Assembly (NCBI GenBank): GCA_900551185.1
Contig: URVF01000063.1
Coordinates: 1 to 8,159, forward strand
Reading direction: 5' to 3'
Origin: an uncultured Collinsella sp.
GTDB taxonomy: Bacteria; Actinomycetota; Coriobacteriia; Coriobacteriales; Coriobacteriaceae
Length of the DNA stretch: 8,159 nt
Shown: positions 1 through 4,836 of the stretch, piece after piece
Position numbering within the stretch: position 1 is the stretch's first letter
Layout of the letters: every line of letters starts with the position of its first letter
Translations under genes and position numbers: made by a program
Notes under the pieces: generated by a model
Told to the model about the DNA's origin: nothing
The model's input: the letters and a program-made list of their open reading frames with translations, nothing else
The model's database searches: none

Positions 1-48
1 TCTACACGCGTAAGATCGTCGGCAGCGTCAGATGTGTATAAGAGACAG
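1..48 (+). other. Illumina Nextera i5 adapter (library artefact)
   Basis: This is synthetic library sequence, not genome. In order it holds the last 7 nt of the P5 arm (1-7), the 8-nt i5 index GCGTAAGA (8-15), the 14-nt Read 1 transposon arm TCGTCGGCAGCGTC (16-29) and the 19-bp Tn5 mosaic end AGATGTGTATAAGAGACAG (30-48). Genomic sequence begins at 49. The identification is by direct recognition of the published adapter; the index matches the one I know as N517/S517. It truncates fabG. Confidence 0.98.
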
Positions 49-259
49 GATATGAGCGCGCCGTGGCGCCAGCCGCCTCGCAGGCTTCGCACGTCTCGCG
101 CGCCGCATCGACGCTTCCGGCATAGACGACGGCGATATCAAAGCCGTCCTCCGCCAGACCGACAGCGCAGGCGCGGCCGATACCCCGCGAGCCGCCCGTG
201 ACCAGTGCCACGCGACGTGAGTCGTTGCGCTCGAGCGCGCCATTGTTCAAGTTGCCCAT
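49..259 (-). CDS. fabG: 3-oxoacyl-ACP reductase FabG, N-terminal part (truncated by contig end)
   Basis: FabG is the cytosolic NADPH-dependent short-chain dehydrogenase that reduces 3-oxoacyl-ACP to 3-hydroxyacyl-ACP, the first reduction in each elongation cycle. Only about 70 residues are genomic. They hold the first Rossmann strand and the cofactor loop TGGSRGIG (residues 21-28), followed by the second strand (DIAVVYAGS, 41-49). The catalytic Ser-Tyr-Lys region is off the window. The ATG at 259-257 has a Shine-Dalgarno AAAGGAA (264-270). The N-terminus is about ten residues longer than in E. coli FabG. It lies 31 nt after fabD, as the last visible gene of the fab operon. Reading on past base 49 gives the adapter peptide VSYTHLTLPT, which does not belong to the protein. 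The family call is firm for a short-chain reductase; FabG itself follows from the context. Confidence 0.9.
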
Positions 260-289
260 GTCATTCCTTTCGGGTTACAGCCCTGTGGA

Positions 290-1216
290 CTATGCGAGCT
301 CGTCGGCAATAGCTGCGACCTGCTCGGCCGTCTCGCACGAATACACACGAACGTCGCTCAGCGTACGCTTGACCAGGCCGGACAGCGTTTTGCCGGGGCC
401 GACCTCAATAAATGTGTCGATGCCTTGATCCTGCAGAGCATGCAGCGTATCGACCCAGCGTACGGCATGGCTCACCTGATTGGCCAAGACATCCGATGCC
501 GTCTGGGGATCCGCCGGATAGGGCGCCGCTGTCATATTTGCCAAAACAGGAATGAGCAACGGGGACGGCGCGTGACCGGCCTCAATATATGCGGCAAGGC
601 CACAGGTCGCCTCGGCCATATAGGGGCTATGAAATGCACCCGACACCGCGACCTTCATGGCGCGGCCGCCAGCCTCTTTTACTAGGACGTCGAGCTCCTG
701 CAGCGCCTCGGGCGCTCCGGCCACAACCGTCTGCTGCGGGCTGTTGTAGTTGACTGGCCAGCAGTCCTCGCCGGCCTGTTTTGCCAGGCCCTCGACTTGC
801 GCCGCATCGAGCTTGATGACGGCGCGCATGCCGCCCGGATGGCGCTCGGCAGCCGCGGCCATCAGCGCCGCGCGCTCGCACACAAGCCCAAAGCCCGCTC
901 GCGTATCGAACGCCCCCGCAAAGGTGAGCGCGGCGACCTCGCCCAGCGAGAATCCCGCACAGGCGGCAGGTACCACGCCGCGCTCACGCAGGGCGGCAGC
1001 CGCTGCCAGGTCGTGAACGAACACGCACGGCTGCGTGTTCTCGGTCTGCGAGAGCTCCTCCTTGGAGGCACTCCGGCACTGCTCGCTGGTCCCCGGGCGC
1101 ACCTCGTCGGCAATGGTGAACACCTCGGCGGCCGCCGGCGATGTCTCGATCAGATCGACGCCCATCGCGGGGTGTTGGGCACCCTGGCCGGCAAACAGAA
1201 ACGCTACGCTACCCAT
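290..1216 (-). CDS. fabD: Malonyl-CoA:ACP transacylase FabD
   Basis: FabD moves malonyl from CoA to the phosphopantetheine arm of ACP, giving the extender unit for all condensations. At 308 aa it has the usual family length. Visible motifs are GQGAQ (residues 10-14), the nucleophile elbow GFSLGE with Ser90, Arg115 in CERAALM (the residue that holds the malonyl carboxylate), NYNSPQQTVV (156-165) and the catalytic His196 in AFHSPYM. The C-terminus has the typical EVGPGKTL segment. The elbow has Phe89 where E. coli FabD has His (GHSLGE). The ATG at 1216 lies inside the end of fabK, a 13-nt overlap that suggests translational coupling; a moderate AAGGG lies about 8 nt upstream. The stop is TAG at 292-290. 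Confidence 0.97.
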   Translation of the reverse strand: MGSVAFLFAGQGAQHPAMGVDLIETSPAAAEVFTIADEVRPGTSEQCRSASKEELSQTENTQPCVFVHDLAAAAALRERGVVPAACAGFSLGEVAALTFAGAFDTRAGFGLVCERAALMAAAAERHPGGMRAVIKLDAAQVEGLAKQAGEDCWPVNYNSPQQTVVAGAPEALQELDVLVKEAGGRAMKVAVSGAFHSPYMAEATCGLAAYIEAGHAPSPLLIPVLANMTAAPYPADPQTASDVLANQVSHAVRWVDTLHALQDQGIDTFIEVGPGKTLSGLVKRTLSDVRVYSCETAEQVAAIADELA

Positions 1217-2148
1217 GCGGACGCACCCTTCAGGACGCGCTCGGCGCCATCGACCAGATCGTCAACGATTTCGCGTGCGCTCTGGCGCTCGCTAACCATG
1301 CCGGCAATCTGTCCACACAAAAACGAACCCTCTTCGTAATTGCCGTCCTTGGCGGCCTTGCGAAGGGCGCCCGTGCCCATGGCCCCGAGCTCCTCGACAC
1401 TTACGCCCGCCGCCTCGCTCTTGGCGTAGGCGTTGGTGAAGGGGCTCTTGAGGGCGCGCACCGGATGTCCCGTCGAGCGGCCGGTCGCACGCGTCGAAGT
1501 GTCGTTGGCCTTCAGGACCATCTCCTTGTACTGCTCCGAGACGGTGCACTCATTTGCAACGAGAAAGCGCGTACCCACCTGGACGCCGGCAGCGCCCAGC
1601 ATAAAGGCGGCCGCCACGCCACGGCCGTCGGCAATACCGCCGGCAGCCACTACGGGAATGTCGACCGCATCGACGACCTGCGGCACCAGTGCCATCGTCG
1701 AGGTCTCGCCAATATGGCCGCCCGATTCGGTGCCCTCGGCAACAACCGCTGTGGCTCCACGACGCGCCACGAGACGGGCGAGCGCCACCGAAGCCACAAC
1801 GGGGATGACCTTGATGCCCGCATCGTTCCAAGCTTTCATGTACTTGGTGGGATTACCGGCACCAGTCACCACAACGGGCACCTGCTCATCGATCACAACC
1901 TGTGCAACCTCGTCGGCAAACGGGCTCATGAGCATGACGTTAACGCCAAAGGGCTTATCCGTCTTGGTGCGCAGCTCATGAATCTGGTCGCGAAGCCAGT
2001 CGGCGTCGGCATTCATTGCCGCGATGATGCCTAGGCCGCCCGCCTCGGATACGGCCGATGCCAGTGAGGCGTCGGCAATCCAGGCCATGCCGCCCTGGAA
2101 CACGGGCTTTTCGATGCCGAGCAGATCGCAGAGAGGAGTCTTGAGCAT
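1204..2148 (-). CDS. fabK: Enoyl-ACP reductase II FabK (FMN-dependent)
   Basis: FabK is a flavoprotein of the nitronate monooxygenase/2-nitropropane dioxygenase-like TIM-barrel family. It reduces trans-2-enoyl-ACP with NAD(P)H and ends each elongation cycle. It is unrelated to FabI and is known to resist triclosan. The 314-aa length fits the family. Motifs are the N-terminal FQGGMAWIA (17-25), GVNVMLM (68-74), the active-site stretch EGTESGGHIGE (138-148) with His145, which matches the important His of pneumococcal FabK, and the FMN phosphate loops AAGGIADGRG (168-177) and GVQVGTRF (188-195). The ATG at 2148 is 2 nt after the acpP stop, and its GGAGAAG ribosome site lies in the acpP 3' end. 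It sits between acpP and fabD, the usual fabK position in Firmicutes-like clusters, which supports FabK over a generic nitronate monooxygenase. Confidence 0.95.
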   Translation of the reverse strand: MLKTPLCDLLGIEKPVFQGGMAWIADASLASAVSEAGGLGIIAAMNADADWLRDQIHELRTKTDKPFGVNVMLMSPFADEVAQVVIDEQVPVVVTGAGNPTKYMKAWNDAGIKVIPVVASVALARLVARRGATAVVAEGTESGGHIGETSTMALVPQVVDAVDIPVVAAGGIADGRGVAAAFMLGAAGVQVGTRFLVANECTVSEQYKEMVLKANDTSTRATGRSTGHPVRALKSPFTNAYAKSEAAGVSVEELGAMGTGALRKAAKDGNYEEGSFLCGQIAGMVSERQSAREIVDDLVDGAERVLKGASAWVA

Positions 2149-2150
2149 CT

Positions 2151-2387
2151 CTACTTCTCCAATGCCGCCTCGACCGTATCGGCGAACTCGCCGACCGTCT
2201 TGGGGTTCTCCTCGGTATCAAGCTGGATGCCAAACTCGTCCTCAACGGCGACGAGAATCTCGACGGTACCCAGGCTGTCGAGGCCAATCTCCTCGAGCGT
2301 GGACTCGGGCTTCATCTCGACGTCGTCAAGGCCAGCGGTCTCGCGGATAACGTCGCAAACGCGCTCGAAGGTCTTCTGATCTGCCAT
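2151..2387 (-). CDS. acpP: Acyl carrier protein AcpP
   Basis: This is the 78-aa acidic helical carrier to which all intermediates of fatty-acid synthesis are attached through 4'-phosphopantetheine. The attachment Ser38 is in GLDSLGTVEI. The acidic helix II after it (VAVEDEFGI) is the docking face for Fab enzymes. Residue 40 is Gly where most ACPs have Asp or Glu (DSLD/E). The reading frame extends upstream to 2426, but the start at 2387 is preferred because the protein then begins MADQKTFERV like other ACPs and because a strong AAAGGAG lies 7 nt upstream. It is 52 nt downstream of fabH and 2 nt upstream of fabK. Confidence 0.96.
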   Translation of the reverse strand: MADQKTFERVCDVIRETAGLDDVEMKPESTLEEIGLDSLGTVEILVAVEDEFGIQLDTEENPKTVGEFADTVEAALEK

Positions 2388-2394
2388 GGTAGTT

Positions 2395-2401
2395 CTCCTT
2401 T
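2395..2401 (-). promoter_or_regulatory. Ribosome binding site that sets the acpP start
   Basis: AAAGGAG on the minus strand, 7 nt before the ATG at 2387. It decides between this start and the in-frame ATG at 2426, which would add 13 residues foreign to ACPs. A strong site suits the high output needed for ACP relative to the Fab enzymes. Confidence 0.85.
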
Positions 2402-2439
2402 GTTTGTGCCCTAGGGGCGTTTTCATTTCCTATGTGCGA

Positions 2440-3399
2440 CTACTTCCAACGAAGCAGATAGCCACCTATATCCAGACCGGCGCCAAATCCAACCAAGGCG
2501 ATGGTGTCGCCTGTGTGAAGTGCACCGGCGTTTGCCAGCCGGTCGAGGGCAAGCGGAATGCATGCGCTCGAAATGTTGCCGGTCTCGCGCAACGTGCGAA
2601 CCACGCGCTCGTCCGGCACGCCCAGGCGCTTGACCGCCTGGCTCAGGATTCGTTCGTTAGCCTGATGGAATACAAAATGATCGATGTCCTCGACCGCGAT
2701 ACTCGCGTCGCAGGCGAGCTTGTTGACCGTGTCGCAGATGGCGTTGACGCCGAACTTGAACACGCGGCGGCCATTCATGGACAGCACGCTCGCGCTATCT
2801 GCGGAAGCCTTAAACGGCGAGGTACCGACCAGACCGGGAACGCGCAACGTCTCGACGTCGGGCGCCGTCGAAAGCTCAACGGCAAGGGGGTTGTCTCCCC
2901 CAGCCTCTATCACAGCGGCGCCTGCCCCATCGCCAAAGAGCACACAGGTGGCACGGTCGGTCCAGTCGAGCGCGCGCGTCATCTGCTCGGCAGCAACGAC
3001 AAGCACGCGCTCGGCGCGACCGCGGGCGATATAGCCCTCGGCGACATCGAGCGCAAATACGAAGCCGGCGCAGGCCGCCGAGACATCGAAGGCAGGACAC
3101 GTCGCGCCCAGACGCTCGGCTACGGCACACGCCTCGGCGGGAACAAGATGATCGCCCGTCGTCGTCGAGCAGACGATAAGATCCAGCTGGCTCGCATCGA
3201 TTCCGGACGTCTGCAGCGCTTGCTCGCTTGCTGCCACGGCAAGGTCGTCGAGTGACTCGGTGGTGCAGACGTGGCGGCTCTTGATACCGGTGCGGGTAAA
3301 AATCCACTCATCCGAGGTATCCAGGAACTCGGACAGTTCGTCGTTGGAAACGCTGCGCTCGGGAAGTGCCGAGCCCGTTCCCAGTATCGTGAAACCCAT
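2440..3399 (-). CDS. fabH: 3-oxoacyl-ACP synthase III FabH
   Basis: FabH condenses an acyl-CoA primer with malonyl-ACP and so starts chain synthesis; its primer preference sets straight- or branched-chain products. The protein has 319 aa, the normal length. It has the thiolase fold with the Cys-His-Asn triad: Cys110 in SAACAGF, His245 in HQANERI and Asn275 in TGNISSA. Other family features are DEWIFTRTGI (30-39) near the N-terminus, GDGAGAAV (156-163) and GFGAGLDIGG near the C-terminus. The ATG at 3399 is chosen because the protein then begins MGFTILGTGS and a near-perfect AAAGGAGG precedes it. The longer frame to 3528 would translate through the promoter and operator repeats. It is the first gene of the operon. 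Which primer it uses cannot be read from the sequence. Confidence 0.96.
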   Translation of the reverse strand: MGFTILGTGSALPERSVSNDELSEFLDTSDEWIFTRTGIKSRHVCTTESLDDLAVAASEQALQTSGIDASQLDLIVCSTTTGDHLVPAEACAVAERLGATCPAFDVSAACAGFVFALDVAEGYIARGRAERVLVVAAEQMTRALDWTDRATCVLFGDGAGAAVIEAGGDNPLAVELSTAPDVETLRVPGLVGTSPFKASADSASVLSMNGRRVFKFGVNAICDTVNKLACDASIAVEDIDHFVFHQANERILSQAVKRLGVPDERVVRTLRETGNISSACIPLALDRLANAGALHTGDTIALVGFGAGLDIGGYLLRWK

Positions 3400-3405
3400 C
3401 ACTAA

Positions 3406-3413
3406 CCTCCTTT
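3406..3413 (-). promoter_or_regulatory. Ribosome binding site of fabH
   Basis: AAAGGAGG on the minus strand, 6 nt before the ATG at 3399. This near-perfect anti-16S match rules out the ATG 43 codons upstream, which has no such site. Confidence 0.9.
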
Positions 3414-3416
3414 GAG

Positions 3417-3434
3417 TTGTTGACGTGTTTACAT
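3417..3434. promoter_or_regulatory. Candidate operator, copy 1 (proximal to fabH)
   Basis: TTGTTGACGTGTTTACAT, an imperfect dyad with half-sites TGTTGAC and GTTTACA two bases apart. It matches copy 2 at 17 of 18 positions and lies in the same orientation. It falls just downstream of the candidate fabH -10 box, around the expected transcription start, where a bound protein would block initiation. The shape resembles Rex operators (TTGTTAA-N4-TTAACAA in clostridia, TGTGAAC-type half-sites in Streptomyces), but the regulator is not known from this window. Confidence 0.6.
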
Positions 3435-3444
3435 CGACCAAGAG

Positions 3445-3471
3445 AGGATAGCGCATTTCAGTCATTGTTGA
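3445..3471 (-). promoter_or_regulatory. Candidate promoter of the fab operon
   Basis: On the minus strand the -10 box is TATCCT (3450-3445), identical to the -10 of the rpsL promoter in this window. The best -35 is TCAACA (3471-3466), 4 of 6 matches to TTGACA with a short 15-nt spacer, so the promoter looks weak or factor-dependent. The -35 lies inside operator copy 2, and operator copy 1 covers the expected start region. Confidence 0.45.
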
Positions 3472-3482
3472 CGTGTTAACAT
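3465..3482. promoter_or_regulatory. Candidate operator, copy 2 (distal to fabH)
   Basis: TTGTTGACGTGTTAACAT, with half-sites TGTTGAC and GTTAACA two bases apart. Six of seven half-site pairs are complementary, making this the better dyad of the two. It begins 48 bp from the start of copy 1 and overlaps the candidate -35 of fabH. It also lies on the birA side of the divergent control region and could act on both directions. Confidence 0.6.
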
Positions 3483-3557
3483 TAAATTGTCCAAATGCGA
3501 CAAAGGCTTCACATTGTGTCTGTCTCACAACACCATTGCGTTATTCACTTATTCATT

Positions 3558-3565
3558 AAGGAGGT
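3558..3565 (+). promoter_or_regulatory. Ribosome binding site of birA
   Basis: AAGGAGGT, 10 nt before the ATG at 3576. It supports this start over the in-frame ATG at 3495, whose extra 27 residues show no BirA similarity. The leader between 3483 and 3557 shows only a small inverted repeat, TTGTG-N7-CACAA at 3514-3530; I could not place a convincing birA promoter. Confidence 0.85.
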
Positions 3566-3575
3566 AGCAGCCGTT

Positions 3576-4352
3576 ATGGATGCCCAATTAACGATAGTCG
3601 ACGTAACCGGATCGACCAACGATGACCTGCTCGAAGCAGGAAAACAAGGAGCGCCGCACGGCACAGGACTTGCCGCCCGGGCTCAGACAGCAGGACGCGG
3701 CCGGCGCGGCCACAAGTGGGATTCAACCGCCGGCAACCTATTGCTTTCGATTGTCCTGCGTCCATGCGTTAATCCTGCAAAGTACTCTGGTCTTGCCGCC
3801 GTCAGCGGCCTAGCGGTGCTCGAGGCGCTCAAAAATCAGGGTCTTGCAAACGAGATTGGCCTCAAATGGCCCAACGATCTGGTCGCGCGAGGACGCAAGC
3901 TCGGCGGCATTCTGGTCGAGGCCGCACGCGATAACGAAGGCAGCCCCTTTGCCGTTTGCGGCATTGGCGTCAATGTGAACTATGTGCCTTCGGAGGTTCC
4001 CGATGGCGGCCTGCCGGCAATCGGTCTCTCGGACCTCAACGAGAATGTTCCCGCCGTCGACGTGCTACTCAAGGAGGTCTATCACGCGGTCGTGAACGCT
4101 GTAGACACATGGGCAGAGCGCCTCAACGCCATGGAAGAAAACGCCGGACCGCTCGCGCCCGTCCACGGAGAATATATCGCTCATCTCAATTGGATTGGAG
4201 AGCGCGTTACCGCCCGTTCCCCTGTCGGGGACGAGCTGGCGCGTGGCATCTTTCAAACGGTCGATGACTTTGGTCGCGCGTGCATCGAGACGGAAGACGG
4301 CTTGCGATCCTTCCATTTTGAGGAGGCATCGCTGCGCCCCTTGAGCGAATAG
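3576..4352 (+). CDS. birA: Biotin--[acetyl-CoA carboxylase] ligase BirA, catalytic-only form
   Basis: It joins biotin, through biotinoyl-AMP, to a lysine of biotin-dependent carboxylases such as the AccB carrier of acetyl-CoA carboxylase. The 258-aa protein starts directly with the catalytic domain and lacks the N-terminal helix-turn-helix of E. coli BirA, so it should not itself repress biotin genes. Motifs are GSTN (12-15), the adenylate loop GRGRRGHKWDS (40-50), LKWPNDL (96-102), KLGGILVEA (108-116) and GIGVNVNY (129-136). A small C-terminal domain follows from about residue 205. It is divergent from fabH and shares its control region, which fits a supporting role in malonyl-CoA supply. 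It converges on the rpsJ operon. No terminator of its own is evident between the stop at 4352 and the hairpin at 4414. Confidence 0.95.
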   Translation: MDAQLTIVDVTGSTNDDLLEAGKQGAPHGTGLAARAQTAGRGRRGHKWDSTAGNLLLSIVLRPCVNPAKYSGLAAVSGLAVLEALKNQGLANEIGLKWPNDLVARGRKLGGILVEAARDNEGSPFAVCGIGVNVNYVPSEVPDGGLPAIGLSDLNENVPAVDVLLKEVYHAVVNAVDTWAERLNAMEENAGPLAPVHGEYIAHLNWIGERVTARSPVGDELARGIFQTVDDFGRACIETEDGLRSFHFEEASLRPLSE

Positions 4353-4402
4353 GGCGCCGCAGCCACCTACTCGGCAGTATTACCCGGCAGTCCAAACCAT
4401 CA

Positions 4403-4446
4403 TTCAAAACAAAAGAGCCCCGCTACCAACATGGCAGCGGGGCTCT
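4403..4446 (-). terminator. Intrinsic terminator of the str/rpsJ operon
   Basis: A perfect 11-bp stem, AGAGCCCCGCT (4414-4424) with AGCGGGGCTCT (4436-4446), and an 11-nt loop in which CC/GG may pair further. On the minus strand it is followed by TTTGTTTTG (4413-4405), a good U tract. It begins 21 nt after the rpsJ stop. The plus-strand side lacks a T run, so it probably ends the rpsJ transcript and not birA. Confidence 0.93.
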
Positions 4447-4467
4447 GTAAGCTATGAGCGATATCGC

Positions 4468-4776
4468 TTAGAGCTTGATGTCGATGTCGACGCCAGCGGG
4501 GAGGTCGAGACGCATGAGCGAATCAACGGTGCCCGAGGTGGGGTCGAGGATGTCGATGAGGCGCTTGTGGGTGCGCATCTCGAACTGCTCACGGGAGTCC
4601 TTGTTCACGTGCGGCGAGCGGATAACCGTGTACAGGTTGCGCTCGGTGGGCAGGGGGACAGGACCGGAAACGCGAGCGCCGGTCTTCTGAGCGGTCTCGA
4701 CGATGAGCTTCGCGGACTGATCGACGACCTCGTGATCATAGCCCTTGAGGCGAATGCGGATCTTCTGGGTAGCCAA
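4468..4776 (-). CDS. rpsJ: 30S ribosomal protein S10
   Basis: S10 is a small-subunit head protein and, as NusE, a partner of NusB and NusG in antitermination. The 102-aa length is standard. Recognisable segments are [11 protein letters not shown] near the N-terminus, SGPVPLPTE (37-45), the [18 protein letters not shown] loop region, and the C-terminal GVDIDIKL. The start codon is TTG (4776-4774), with TGGAGG ending 6 nt upstream and no better ATG. It follows fusA by 60 nt where tuf would usually be, and a terminator follows where rplC would normally lie. Confidence 0.97.
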   Translation of the reverse strand: MATQKIRIRLKGYDHEVVDQSAKLIVETAQKTGARVSGPVPLPTERNLYTVIRSPHVNKDSREQFEMRTHKRLIDILDPTSGTVDSLMRLDLPAGVDIDIKL

Positions 4777-4782
4777 CTTAAA

Positions 4783-4788
4783 CCTCCA
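4783..4788 (-). promoter_or_regulatory. Ribosome binding site that fixes the TTG start of rpsJ
   Basis: TGGAGG on the minus strand, 6 nt before TTG at 4776. The spacing and the conserved [15 protein letters not shown] start of S10 together identify the non-ATG initiator. Confidence 0.85.
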
Positions 4789-4794
4789 AAGAGT

Positions 4795-4811
4795 GCGAGA
4801 GATGTTCTCGC
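4795..4811 (-). other. Small hairpin between fusA and rpsJ
   Basis: A perfect 6-bp inverted repeat, GCGAGA and TCTCGC, with a 5-nt loop. It lies between the fusA stop and the rpsJ ribosome site. It lacks a real U tract, so it is not a convincing terminator; it could be a processing site or a weak attenuator, or chance. Confidence 0.4.
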
Positions 4812-4836
4812 GGATTACGTAACAGGGAGCTCGAAC

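Noticed and set aside
1141..2034. Plus-strand open frames opposite fabD, fabK and fabH
   Set aside because: They are shadows of well-supported genes, have no motifs and are Arg/His/Gly-rich as expected of antisense reading in GC-rich DNA.
2408..2422. Palindrome GCCCTAGGGGC in the fabH-acpP spacer as a terminator or operator
   Set aside because: The stem is 4 bp with a 3-nt loop and has no U tract on the minus strand; it is too small to support a call.
3417..3482. BirA-type biotin operator
   Set aside because: The half-sites resemble TTGTAAAC/GTTTACAA, but known BirA sites have about 14-16 bp between halves and here it is 2 bp; the BirA encoded next to it also lacks a DNA-binding domain.
3400..3528. 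A 43-codon N-terminal extension of fabH
   Set aside because: It would translate the promoter and both operator repeats (giving the repeated VNTST), lacks a ribosome site, and the known FabH start matches 3399 with AAAGGAGG.
3495..3575. A 27-codon N-terminal extension of birA
   Set aside because: It has no similarity to BirA or to a helix-turn-helix domain, and AAGGAGGT points to the ATG at 3576.
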